From Cyanoderma ruficeps (lineage: Eukaryota; Chordata; Aves; Passeriformes; Timaliidae), in NCBI GenBank assembly GCA_008694505.1, contig VZDJ01007755.1, positions 5,544,936 to 5,608,935 of the forward strand: a stretch of DNA of 64,000 bases. Direction: 5' to 3'. Below are positions 43,871 through 57,156 of this stretch, piece by piece. Every line of letters begins with the position of its first letter. The first letter of the stretch is position 1. The notes under the pieces are model-generated. The model was given only the letters and a program-made list of their open reading frames with translations, made no database searches and had not been told where the DNA came from. The position numbers were made by a program, and so were the translations under genes.

Positions 43871-46800
43871 TTTGTGATTGCTTCCTGCAACCAGGATGAG
43901 CTGGTATTTTCTGCTTGAACTACAGCTTTATTTTATCACTGTAGAATACCTAAGAATTATTTCTTGGACTAGGCACCGGTTTAAAATTGCAGTAAAAGAT
44001 GTTAGATTTTGTTCTGCTAACTACCTTACAAAGTCTGATTTTTCTATCCATCAGCTCAACTGTAACTCATGAATTCATTCAGAATGGACATGTATGACTC
44101 CTCCTGAAGCTGAGCTGTGATGAACACCACAGAACCCAACACACCAAAAGTCTCAAGACAATGCCTTGGCACTATAAACATATATCTCAACTTCTCTTGG
44201 TGCTGTGTGCAATCTCTGCTCTGCATTCTCATTTCTTTGGCCATCTTTTGCTGAAACTCTTGTAACAACATATGGTACGTATTATATTTCTGCCCATATG
44301 GGGAGATCTGAGCTTTAGCTGGAATAGTAGAATCCAACGAAATGTTCTGTCCTTCTCCTTCACTGCAAAATTTCATTATTTCATACTTAATTTTCTGCAT
44401 TTTTCATTAAATTCCTGTTTTGCCCCGCTTTCAACTGCTGTATCAGTAAAACGCTCCCTGTCTGTTTAGGAAGGCCTCAATTATTTTTAAATTGTACTTT
44501 TTTGTACCTGAATCTTTCAAGCAGAATTCTGACACCCCATTCCCCTATTGTTGCTCCTGGCATACAAAAGTACAAGCCTCTGAACTGAGCTAAGCTCAAC
44601 CAGCATTTTCTTTATTTCTACTTACACTACAGTTCATCAAAGGGAGCATATCTGGTTTATGGAGCTTCTTTCTGCCTGTTCAAAAACCACAATATAAATA
44701 AATATCTATTTTAATTTCTCCCAAGAGATCTAAGCTGCTAAAATATAGAAAGAAAGTTATGCATGTTTTATGCAACAGAAAATTCTATCAGCAACATTGT
44801 ACAATGAGAAGGATGAGACAAATAATTCATAGTGATTAGACTATTATAGAAGTTTAATCTGTCTATTGTCTAAGGCACCTATGTCAGGAGACTTCCAGTT
44901 TTTTAAAATGTATTTAGTGTTTATGTCATTTTTAAATGTCTAAAAGGATAAAAACAGGCACATGCTAATACTTGGTAGCTATTATTCATGGATTGAGATC
45001 TACTGTAATTGATCAGAGAGGTCACATAGCACACATTTTGAATCTGGAAAGAAGTTGCATAGAAAAACATTTTAAAGCAAAACGATGCATGTGCAAATGC
45101 AAAATATGTTCTACTAAATTGGGTACTTTGATAGATTTTCGTTTTAGTCCAGTAAAAATATAAAAATAATATAAATAACATTATTAAATTATTCTTTATT
45201 TTAAAATATTTTAAAAACATGGAGAGAAAACCAAGCATTGCAGTAAGTTTTCTTAGGATATTTTTACATGGCTTTAAAGAAATATTATATTCTTAAAATA
45301 CTATGGACTATTTGTATTTATGCAGACTAACACTCTAGTGATACACACATTTAGATAAAAATATTCTTGCTATATTATTATGATTCTTAATATTGTTGTT
45401 GTTGTAGCAAACACTTCAGAAAACTTCTATAATCACCTTGTGCTCCAAACTTAGATCTTTAGTAGAACTTAATTTCATCTTCAATATCAATAAAATCAGT
45501 TCTTGGGCTTATATTCTGAGTTGCTAGCATGAAATAGAGAAGACCAGACAGTGGTCCCAGCTCATGACTCCTGAGTAAATAGTCCTTTGTGAGTTTGCAG
45601 TCTGAATTAACAACAGCATTCACAAACTTCTCACTTTCATATAACTACTACAAAAGTGGTGAGAGATGATGAAGGCGGATCACGGGCCATTAGTCAAAAA
45701 AGAAATATGCTTTCCTAGTTAGTAAGTCATTCTTTAACTGCTTACTCCACCCTGCCAAAACCCCCACAGAAAAGTTCTTTTTTGCTGGACACCAACCCTC
45801 TCTGACTGATTTATTGCCTTCATTTCTCCCTCCTACTCCATATATAATTTAAAGTAGGCAATGAAACACTATAAAATGCTTGGTTGGAGCTGACGGGTGT
45901 AGCACAGAGCCCATCATCAAAACCAGAGGACAGGATTCCAAATTGCAACATTAAGACAGCTTACCACCAGCATCATTAGTGAGTTCATCATTAAAATCTG
46001 CTTTTGGAATTGCCAGTATTAGACAATATTTTAGAAGCATATCTTGTTTTTCACTGAAATAAGTATTTATATTTGTGATAATAGTTATCATATGCTTGTA
46101 CAGGGCTTAGCCTCTATTAAAAACTACTGTGGGGTGCAAATTTATCTATTTAACATATGACAGAAAGATGTCCAACATATTTGGACAATGTAGGCCTGAC
46201 AATATTTATTCAGATGCTTGGTCACACGCAAGGAGTACAAATGGACTCAATTTTTCCTCTTTGCCTTTATTTACCTCTAAGACTTGATCACACAGACTGC
46301 AACTCACAAGGAATTTTGTTCACCAAGATATACACTGAGGTCAGCACAGTGCACTTAACGAGTGTTTTCAAGCCTATAAGCCTTGCTTCAGCTCTCCCAT
46401 GCACCCCAGAAAGGGGAATTGCTGCTTGAACTGGGGAACTGAGACAAGCCACTAGACCAGAAACTGTAAAATGAAAGAGGCAAGTAGTGCAAATCTTTCT
46501 CTGTCTTTATTTATCAAGATGAGATGGAAATAGCCTTGTTTCAGAGGAATCTGCATTAAAGTATCTTTCCCAATTCATTCCAAATATAAGGAGGCTTAAT
46601 ATAAAAGCTTACACACTTTGCAAGAATCCCTCCCACTAAAAAAATGTAAAGACAATACTATATAGTAATTGTCTTAGATAATTCTGCCAATTATCATTTC
46701 AAAATAATGTTTTATTTTGTTCTGAGAAGGTCATACTGCCTTAGTCAAATTGAGGTCAATAACCTTCCTCTGATTAATTTCTCCTCCAAAACAGCAGATT

Positions 46801-49800
46801 TTTATCTATTTGACCAGCATCACACAGACAGAAACAGCTAACTGAGGAGTCTGCATGAAAGAGGGAAGGCAGAAACACAACACGTACACTCCAGCCTACT
46901 TCATCCAGCACTTGAATTAACACACATCGTCAAAGCAGCTCAGTTTCCTATTTTACACATTGTTTATATCCTGTTTTCTGCAAATAACCATAGACTTCAG
47001 TGGAATTAACCCCATGACACATTATGTCTGACTTGCCAATCTGACTTAGCTTTTCTTCTGCATTCCTCTACAAGGCCTTACGAAAAGGAGTCAATCAGAG
47101 AAGTACCTGAAGCACAAGACTCAGAAATATCAGCATCATATAAAATTCCCTTAGCTTTTATTATTCATCAGACTACAGTGTGCATTCCAAACTCGTTTTC
47201 TGGAAGTATCTCCTTATTATCCACCCTTTACAAGAAAGAACACTTCCCTTGAATCAAACACCCTCTGCCATAGACGACAGCCACATAACTACACCTTCTG
47301 AACTCATGTCTCACCTCAGATAAATACAGTGAGATGGTAAATATACACTTTATCTATGCATCTGCTTAAACTCAAAACCCTTTGCATTGGCCCAACAGGA
47401 ACTGCAGTAAAAGAGATGTTATTTCTTTAAGCTATCCAAGCCATTGATAAATATTTTGGCTTTTTTTTTTCCCAAGCGTTTCTTAAATACCCATAAGGGC
47501 CTGGTTTGGAAAATTCTGCAGGAAATACAAAGATTAATTTATTTTCCCTTTTTCTTCTCATTCTCACCCTCTTCCTAAGAGCTGTCTTGGTAGTTCTCCT
47601 CATTTGAACAGTAATTTAGTACATATGTTTATTCCCTCTTGTATACTTACAGCATTTTATAGTTCCTAATTTCCTAGTTATAAGATTATACCCTCTGATT
47701 TCCATGGCTCCCTGCCAAATATAACAGTTCATTCTGTATTACTGAAAACCTATGCAGAAGCTTCAGCATTCTGATTCAGATTTCCCTTCTGCCTTTTATT
47801 TCTTTCACAAACGTTCTTTCTGAACAGACCGATGCCTCAGACTTTTTACATTTATTTCTTTTTTTCATGGACTCACTGCAGTCACATCATCCCTTGTAAT
47901 ACTAAGTGCTTCAGAAGCTGCTCACCAGACATTTAGTAGAGGTGGCAAGCTCTGAGCAGGAGTAAATTGTGCAGATGGCATTCCATGGGCGTTCAGCTGC
48001 ACTAGCAGTGTTGTGGGCTCACCTAAAGGAGGAGGCTTTGGACTCCCACCCTGTGAAAGGCATTGCAATATCTGAGGATTTGCATATGGGGCAGACTGAT
48101 GAAGCAGCTGTATCCAGCAAAAGCAGCTGCCACAGTTATATCCCAACATTGCCTCACTCATGCCCAGCAGAAAACTGTTTCCATTGGGCTTGCGCATCAC
48201 CCTTGCTAACACATTTATCTATTAATGCAGTGATAACACATCATCTAACTCAAGTCTGTCAGAAACATTTTAAAGATTTCATGCAGCTCACAAAAATCCT
48301 TTCTGAAATTGTTCCCACTAAAATCCTATAAGGAACACTACCTCTGTGCTTAGTGTCCTTAGCCTTTCCAAAGCCTCTGCCTCCATCTGCATAAACATTT
48401 CCTAGTCTGCCTTTTTATTCTGCCCTCAGAGATCTGAAATAGTTCCCTGTGATTGCTCTTATGCCTTTCCTGTGCTTCACTTCAATCAAAGCTGTCTCTG
48501 CACTGGTAGCCAAACCACATGTCATTTCATCCTTCCATCAGTGTTCCCCTTTGTCTCCCATAGCAGCGCTGCAATCCATTTTAAAGTGTCTGCGACCCTG
48601 TTAGACTGCACAGGGGGAAAAAAAGCACATAATGTGTAATCTTGGAGAAAAGGAAAAAAACAGATGAGAGAGAGTGATGAAAGGCCTAAGTTTGAGACTT
48701 TCTACTTTATCTAGTGAGGCAACACCCCCGCAACCTGCAGAGAAAGCCTGCCCATGGAAGGAGGCTCATGACCCCTCACGGCAATCATCCACCTTCCCAT
48801 TCCACTCTGCAGGTCACCACAAAGGCACAGGCAGGCTTTTGAAACCTGACTCACATTAGAAGTAATATTAGGAAGAAAACCAGAGGTAAAACTGTCCTGG
48901 GCCATGTAATTCAAATAAAAGCACCTGCTTTTATTTTTTCCTTATTTTTTCCTTAAGCCAGAGATATTAATGGGACATTTTACCATGATGCTACCACTCT
49001 CTTCAGCAGCTACAGGAGGGGGCCTGAAGAAACGTCTGCATTCTCACTTACCATGCAGTGATTTGATCATGTTTCCTTTCACAGCTCCTTGCCACACTCC
49101 ATTTGTATCTTAAATCTAGCTGGCTGAAAACTTCATGGAATATATTTTGTTTAACTAAGTAATACCCAGTTAAAACTCCAGGTAATTGACAATTATTTTG
49201 TGCAGAACTAACAATGTGAAGTGGTTTGAGCTCCCCAGCTCACTGTCGCTCACAGCTGCCTGCTAAAGCACGACACCCACAGCTGACCTGCACCCACACC
49301 ACTCCTGCACATCCATCCGGTGTGGCCTTGGAGCCCTGACCTGAGCAGTACAAACATGCCTCCTGGAAAGCAATTCATGCTTCCCCTAATGCAAAACATC
49401 CTTCCTATGCCATGCAGACAAAGTCTAACATCTAATGAGGTAACAAGGAATAAACATCACTTGTGGCCATTTATCAATTTATGGGGGGTTTATTATAACT
49501 AACTTCCATCCTGGATGTGATCAGGATGAGCTGAGTTTTGAGATGTACCTCAGAAGGTCTTGACTGTGGCAGTCCAGTCCAGCTTCTGCAGCAAGTATCC
49601 TTAAAAACTACAACAAATATTTTAATTATGTTTTGAAGCAGAGCTTGTGAATAAAAAGCATGCTTGCTATGTTTTATACAGTAGTTTTGTTCAGAAAAGA
49701 GTCATAATTTGAGTAGGACTGACTAAAATTAGAGTGTTAAGAAAGGCAACAGTTTGTTAGTTGAAAAACTTAATCTGTAAATACTGCAAAATTATTTGAA

Positions 49801-52800
49801 ATGGCTGTTTGTGAAAATTAACTTTTCACACTGTATTGCCTTTCTTGATCAAATTATGTACCATTTTTTCTCAAAGAAGGCTGAATTACAGTAAGCATGG
49901 AAGCAATGAGAGGAAGTCATCCAGACATAATTCCTTGACAAGGTGACCAAAATTACAAGAATGCCCACAGACTCTGAGTCTTTATTTCTGGATTGATTTT
50001 AATTTCATCAAAAGGCTACAAGGACTGTTCTAAATAATAACAATAAAAAATCTTTAGAGTTTTATTGGAAAATCAATTGGTCTGTCAAGCTAATTATCTG
50101 ACACCACTGTTGCAGCACATTAAATTCTGCAGTAACAAGGCACTTGGCATCCTCATTAGTAGCTATGTGACTCCTTGGGAGACTGAACATTTGCTAAACA
50201 GCAAGCTATGAGGCAACAGCACTTCTGAAATTCCTGCTTCCCAGGATCCACTTCCCTCTCAGTGTACATACACTATGCTTCTCCCTGTGCACACCATGCA
50301 TCCTACAAGGGGAAGGACAAATGAGCTAACAAGCAGGTGGAGTAAACTACATTTCCAAACTGAGGTGCCCTGGGACTTCCTGTAAAGGAGAAAAATCACA
50401 TTACACTACCCCACATCTAGACCAGTGTAATCCTCTTCTTTGACTAAGTTAACTTTGCTTGTGTGTTGGTTTACAGTTAAACCCAGCCATTGCAAACATG
50501 ACATTGTTTAAAGCCTTGTGCAACATGCAGGACAAAATCACTCAGGGGGATTCACTGAAAGCTTGTTGGGTCTCCCCTTTGCACTCAAGAGTCCAAGGAA
50601 CAAGACTGATGAAAGAAAAAGCATTGTCTAATACCTCTGTACTTCTAAAGTCTCACAACTACCAGAAGGAAGGCTACAGGGAAGATCTCTTCTGATTACT
50701 TGGGCTTGCTTTAGCTCTGCTTTGTGCCAGAGAAGAGTGCTAAAGCTACCTTAAGTGTACTGTGACACAGAGCTAGAAGCTTGGGGCTTCACCCATCTCA
50801 AGACACCAGCTGCTGTAATATTCAGAGTTCTCAGAATATCTCAGTTACAACATAAGCTAGTGTTAAGAATCAATTTAATGTTAGAGGTTGGACAGGAGGA
50901 ACTCTGTAAAATTTTATTTGGTAGTTTGTTTCTATAAAACCCCATTTTATATTTTCAGTGATTTCACTATGTTTTATAACCTTGCTAAGCTCAGGTACTG
51001 GTAAAGATGATGAGCACAAAGCTTGCATATAAAATGAATGAGCTTTTCTAATTCTTGCTGATAAAATAAAACTTTCACCTAAATTAGTTTGAAATATGCA
51101 TCTATTCTCCTGCATTTATGTGGCTTTATTAAAGTGCCTCTTTGTACTTCACTGAACAATTACAAATCATTTTACCAATTTCTTCAGACACTCAGGCATG
51201 CCAAGAGCTAATTAACTAGTGTGACAATTGCAAGAAGAAGCAACATAATTCAGTTTTTTAAATGGCTAGAAGGTATTTAATTTGAATAAAAGAGCAATTA
51301 AATAGCAGGAGTAATAAATGGTATTGACAGGTAGGATGCACATATCAGAAAGGTCGCTAACAAAGTACTTGCAGGTACTTTCAGAAACTCCTCTTTGGAG
51401 TAGCGAAATTAGGATTAATTGGCTGGAGCTGTTTTATAGACTATTTCACACATTTAATACTTTACAATCTATTGAGGTAATCAGCCATGTGTAAAGAACA
51501 AGTTTTGAATCGATTTCCTGATTAAGTAAAATACAAGGTTCTTTGTATGCAAAATGTAGAATGTTAATGCAGGATTCATCTGGCACAGTGGAATACAAGT
51601 AGGAAAGACTTTTTCAGTATAGTAAATTCCAGAATTTATCAGAATTTGAGTATTTGTGGGTACAGCTTAGAAGTAACTCTTGCTTTTGCTACGGACATTT
51701 GTTAATAGTAATCACTGGTCATGCAGACTTTTATTTTGTAACAACCAGTATTGTTCTACATCCACCTTTTTTTGCTTATTTAGTTTAAATAAACTTTCAC
51801 TGTGTCTTTCAAATACCAAAATTTACTAGTGGGAAAATATTTTCTCTTTCTCAGTACAATAAAAAATACAAGAATTACTAAGTTCCACAAGTAGTTTGCA
51901 AAGCAGAATACAGGTAATGAGCTACAAATGACATTGCTCGGAAACACTGGCCCTGTGGGAACTGGATTTTGCTTGACATTCCACCTCAGCTGTCACTGTC
52001 ACACTATGGACTCCAATTACTCTTTATCCAGGGCGGGGCACAATTCCAGGCCTCAGCTTCTGAGCTCACATTACGGTACTTAAATCAAGTATCTTACAGA
52101 GGCAAAAACAATTGGATAAAATACCTGATTGATTTGAAGGAAAGAATAATTTCCTACCAGAGAAGGGTCAAATAAGCTTAGGCAAAGCAGATCAGTCAGA
52201 TCTGGGGACCACCATCTCCACCAACATGTGTTATGAAACCCCAAACCCTTTCTAGACATCAAATAGTCTTTAGAAGATATTTAGTAGGCTCTGCATAACT
52301 TGATGACTTCTGGGCCTCTCCTCCCCACATCTGTGGTCAAAACTGTAAAAGACAAATGAAAACAGTTACAGTGTAAAGAATCCTAACAAAATCCTTGTCC
52401 ATGTTATTTCCTTACTCAATATTTGGTAGAGTGACCCACTGAGGACTCACAGACCAGAAAGCAAAGATCAGTTTTTGCCTGAAGATGGTTAGGAAATGGT
52501 ACTGGGGATGTTAGATCTGGGAGACCAGCCTAACTCCAGCCTAAAGGAACTGATGTCCTCTATGGTTCAATGAAACAAGACTTACATATTTTTATATGTG
52601 TAATTTTTTTTTCCTGGCTGTTCACTTAGAAATAGTTAAAGGTTAAGAAAGGCAAGTGTAAATTCATCTGTGTATGAAATTAGATGGGAAGGATTCTTAT
52701 GTACCAGCTCTTGCTGGAAACAGATGGGCTTGGTAACAGTATACTCTAGTTGGGCAAACATTTTGCACTCCTGTTCCTACGTAAAGTATCAAACATTATT

Positions 52801-55054
52801 TAAATTCTATGCTGGGAATGTAAGCACAATATGTTGTTAAACCAGTAATAGAACAACAATCTTTACATTCCATTGTGATAAAAAAAATCACATAAATTAA
52901 CATTGGAGTCAGCTGAATTTTTTCTCAACTATCATTGACTAGGACTCCCTGCAACAAGATCAATAGGCAAAGTAGTTCCTCATCTTTTGGGGAGACACTC
53001 ATTTACCACAAATGTTCTGTTCCCTAGTCTGGCTGGTATGTGTCTCCAGGAAAAAAGAGCATCAGCTCTGAATTCTGAACCAGTTAGCCTCTCAAGAGGA
53101 TAAGTGATTTGGTAAGAATAAACTTGGAAACATTCTGTGTGTTGGACTAGCCATCATGTGACCAGTAGGAACATAATTATCTATCTGGGGGGTGGGCAGT
53201 ATTGAAAAATATTTTTCTGGTTTGTCTGGATTATTACAGAACAAACTTAGTAATAAATTCATCACGTACTATTAGATAATAACTGATTTTCTTATTAAAC
53301 ACTTCCCTATACTCTTTCCACTGATAGCATGTTCTTTACAGCTTTTTACTCATTACCCATCCTTTAATCTCTAAGCTACAGCTGTTTGTGTTACAAGCAA
53401 AAAAATGCTGTTTACATCATGCATGACCAAAATATACAGCCTGAGATCTTCATGCATCATAGTTAACCCCGTTTCAACTTAAGACCTTCCCAACAACAGT
53501 TCAACCTTCTCATTAAAAATGAAGCAATTATGTTTTTTTAGAATAAAATGCAGACTTTGCTGGGAAGTCAAGACATTAAAAGCAAAGATCTTTTCACATT
53601 CTTTAAGAAAGTAAGCACTTTCGTAATATTTTTTTTTGGCAGTTGTCTTTCTCATAACCAGGACTGCACTTAAGACAGATATTCTTGCCTTAGTTTCAAA
53701 CCTTGAGTTCCATCTGCTGTTTTCCATTCCCCACTGAGAAACAAGAGGCCAGAAATGACAATTTAATAATGGCACAGAGGAATAATTTAGGGCGTTACTT
53801 TTCTTTTGCTTCTTAGATATCTGTACATTTTTTTCTGCAGAAATATGATAAATATTATGAGTCATTCTAACATATCCTTTTTTTCTTGCCATTTCCTCAT
53901 TCACATTACTGGAGTTTACCATTACTTCCTTCTTGGTTCTTAAAGACTGTCTAAAAAGCATGAAAGAAAGACTTGAGTATCAGGAGGAAATTCCCTCAGA
54001 ATGAAAATATATGGATATATTCAACCCTGGTGGCAGTCTCCTAATACATACTGAATTTTATCATGAGTTAACTTATTCAACTTTTGAGTGAAACAGACTG
54101 AAAGAAGAAAAATCTTTCAGACCCAGGAGAAGTCTCTCTTATTTATTATTTTCATTTATGCTGGAGTGGGATTAGATTACTAATCTAGGAGGGACTGAAA
54201 ATGTGCAGTTAGAGGAGATTGAAAATAATTTTCTTGTAATATTCTTCTTTTACTATGTCAGCCATATATTTTGCTTCTGTAGGAACCAAATTTGCAAGAG
54301 ATCCTCTCAAACAATTTGAAAACAAAACTAGCAAGAAAGAAAACTAAACCAAACAACATTTAAATTTCAAGTGCTATAACTCATGATAAAAATACAGTAG
54401 AGATAAGAAAAGCTGCACAAGTTTTCCATATTTTCATGTTATGTGATCTTGTGTAATCTCACAAAGCACTGCACAGCAGCACAGAAAATCTCCCGTAATT
54501 TCTTTAACAAGATGATACACACTTCATAGAATAGATAGTTGTTGACTTATTGTAGTAAATGTTTGGTTTCCAATTACACAGCTTGAAAAACATCAGGTCC
54601 TTCTGAGAGTATGTAAATATTATCAGTCAAATGCACCTCTTACTACTTCATTGTCGTCAAGCTATTCTAACAGAATTATATAATAAATTAATTTTGTCCA
54701 ATGTATAATTTATCCAGTATATTTTTTACAAAAGAAAATCAAAATATCAATTAGCTGTTTTGAAGAGAAACAGCAAAGAATATCACAAAGGGCATTCAGT
54801 TTATTTTTTTTTTTAACTTTGGATGTTAGCCAAATTCCAGAGCTCTGTAAAAAGTTTTCATTTTGAGGAGACATTAATGGAGGGGTCTGGTGTGTTTAAT
54901 GTGACCCTACAAAAACGACACAAAGCCCTGTTACTCTGAATTCAGCAGGCAATACTCTGGTAATAGCTTCAGCACTGTTTAGTTAAGTGTTCAGTTCAAG
55001 CGCTGCCCCGCTAAGTTCCCTTCTCATTTTCCTTTTCTGCCAGCAAGTAACGAA
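43871..55054. other. Intron sequence, no gene found
   Basis: About 11.2 kb of unique AT-rich sequence. The longest frames (120 codons plus strand at 47969; 160 codons minus strand at 53479) have no family resemblance. Candidate conserved non-coding stretches are listed under findings. Confidence 0.6.
45393..45405 (+). repeat. (TTG)4 short tandem repeat
   Basis: Four TTG/GTT units followed by TAG. Minor. Confidence 0.75.
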
Positions 55055-55372
55055 GTGACCAAAGAAGATGGAGCCAAACTCTTCTCAGTGCTGTCTAGTG
55101 GTAGGACAATGTGCAGTGGGAACAAATAAAAATATAAGAAATTTTATCTGAACTTGGAACACTTCCATAGTATGAGGGTGATTAAACACTGAAATAGGAT
55201 GTCTGGAGGAGTTGTGGCGTGCCCATCATTGAAGCTATTAAAAAACCGGCTGGACAGTGTCCCAAGAAGTCTGCTCTAGTTGATCTTGCTTAGAGCACAG
55301 GATGGAGGGGATGGTAGATTAAATGATCTGCAGACATCCCCTCCAACCTCAATTGTATGATTCTATGATTTA
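55055..55372 (+). mobile_element. CR1 LINE 3'-end fragment (5'-truncated, with terminal 8-mer tail)
   Basis: The plus strand runs through successive CR1 landmarks in order: GATGGAGCCAAACTCTTCTC, the block around GGTAGGACAATGTGCAGTGG, AAATTTTATCTGAAC, GTGAGGGTGATTAAACACTG in altered form, GTTGTGG, AAAAACCGGCTGGACA, GATCTTGCTTAGAGCA, TAAATGATCTGCAGACATCC, CCTCCAACCTC and finally ATTGTATGATTCTATGATT, the diagnostic 3' tail. The reading frame of the start resembles the DGARLFSVV part of the CR1 reverse transcriptase, but is disrupted. Length about 320 bp, the typical size of a 5'-truncated CR1. It is antisense to NKAIN3. Confidence 0.92.
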
Positions 55373-56167
55373 TATGTAATTTAGAGGGTTTTTCTGAATT
55401 TCTTGTTTATATTCATAACCAACAAGCAATTCCACTTTCTGAATATCCTTTACCTTTTTCTCTCATCCATATCATGCTCACAGTTCCCATACCTGCTTCT
55501 AAGAAACATTTTCCTTCATTACACAAGCTTTCCTTATGACTCTTCTCTATGCTTACCCTTCTCCTCATCAACTCCCAGTAATATTCCACCCTCATTTCAT
55601 GACTTCTCCCTACATACTGATAATTACATTCCAGCTCCAGAGAAATTCTTGGTTCTTTAACATATGCCTGATTCATGTTAAATTATTAGGAAAACACTTG
55701 GGAGTAGAGTTTTCATCTGTATTTCTCTCTCTGCTTTTATATGTATGTCTGCCACCCTTGCTAGGAGCTTTTTCATGAAAAATTTGCCAAAAATGGAGTA
55801 GGCAACCTTCAGCAACAAAGCACTGGCCAACAGTAAATTACAATACCCAGAAAACATCAACTACCACAAACAGACTTGCTACAATAGATGTTAACTCATT
55901 TCTCATTCTGACTACTTATCACACGACCGAGAGGAGGAGTTCTTGTAGAATTTCCAAGATCGAGATTTAGCCTACAACCATGAGAGACACACACCTTCAC
56001 TCTGCTTCAAAGTCTTTTGAAACTTCTTTTGATATTTTGTAGCATCCTCATCTCTCATCCTTTGTTGTAACTATGCTTTCTTACTAGCGGAGCAGTAAAA
56101 ACTATTACTTACAGAGTCAAGCACTCTTCTAAATGATTGGACTAAAAGACTCACAGGGCATTCAGTT

Positions 56168-56260
56168 AAATAAAAAAGTAAAAGAAGAAAAGAAGTAAAA
56201 GAAGTAAAAGAGTAAAAGTAAAAGAAGTAAAAAAGTAAAAGTAAAAGAAAAAAAGAAGAA
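56168..56260 (+). repeat. AAAAG-type minisatellite
   Basis: About 90 bp of irregular units built on GTAAAAGAA and GTAAAA, free of C. The unit length wanders between 6 and 12, which suggests repeated slippage. The reverse strand gives a chance Phe/Leu/Tyr-rich frame. Confidence 0.93.
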
Positions 56261-56556
56261 CCATGAAAAACTGAAAGTGAGATAACTAGAGAACTATTTT
56301 TTTCTCTTGCAATTAAGTATAGCGAAGGGAACATTTGACCTATTGTATCAAAGCATTTCTTTTCAGAATGCAATTAAGAAAGTGGGAAATTGCAAAGATA
56401 TGTGTTCAAACAAGCCCACACAAAGATATTCCCCAACATTTTCTTCAGTATTTTCAAGCTTTTTTTGAGAAACTTTTGTAAGTATGAAAAATGTAACGTC
56501 ACTGTTAATATGTCCAGATTCCCTTTAAACAAGCTGAAGTAAGTCATAATAACAAG

Positions 56557-56584
56557 ATGAAATGTGATGAAAAATGTGATGAAA
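56557..56584 (+). repeat. Tandem duplication of AAATGTGATGA
   Basis: Two copies of the 11-mer, 12 bp apart (56560-56570 and 56572-56582), preceded by a partial GATGA. Confidence 0.85.
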
Positions 56585-57122
56585 TTCTTGCACCAACACT
56601 TGCCTTTCTTCTATGTTGCCATTCAAGCTGTCAACTGATGATTGATGTAATTCTCCCAAGAAACCCAGTTCACGAAGAACTGGATGGAGGAAAAGTGATT
56701 CACAGAGTAAATTTGAATCTGCATCAAATTTTAAGGAACATTTGGACAAGACAAAAGCACACAAAAGAAAAAAAAAATCACTAATATGTCAGCAGTTGTC
56801 TCAGATCAAGGTCCTGTGTGAAATGCACTTTAGTGCACTTTGACAATGTGATTGTGGCTGGTCAAAAAATAATACAAGGACATTTTACCAGAAACCTGAC
56901 AACAGCAGGATAACTAAATCTCTGTACATTGGCACACCTTGCAAGCACTATGTCCACGAATTATTAGTACCCTCATATTTCTGTTTAGCCTTTTTTCTAC
57001 TTGAAATCTAAATTCAGTGAATGATATATAAAAAGGACACCAATGAAGAGGGAAAAAAAAAGAAAAAGGAACTGTGACTTTATATTGCCAACTTTTAATG
57101 GACAGAAAAATAAAGTTTAACT

Positions 57123-57156
57123 AAAACAATCAAATTCAAACAATCAAACAATCAAA
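57123..57156 (+). repeat. Tandem AAACAATC repeat
   Basis: Three copies of the 8-mer AAACAATC (57124, 57138, 57146), the last two adjacent, the first separated by AAATTC. Confidence 0.85.

Noticed and set aside
47922..48331. Overlapping frames of 96 codons (minus, Pro-rich) and 120 codons (plus)
   Set aside because: Both strands open over the same bases, which points to stop-poor composition rather than a gene; no homology recognised.
53479..53961. 160-codon minus-strand open frame
   Set aside because: Composition is that of translated AT-rich intron (Lys, Asn, Ser, Phe), no domain or motif recognised; likely chance.
56525..56784. Frames on both strands over a short tandem duplication
   Set aside because: Looked briefly like a transposase remnant, but no catalytic motif or terminal inverted repeats could be found.
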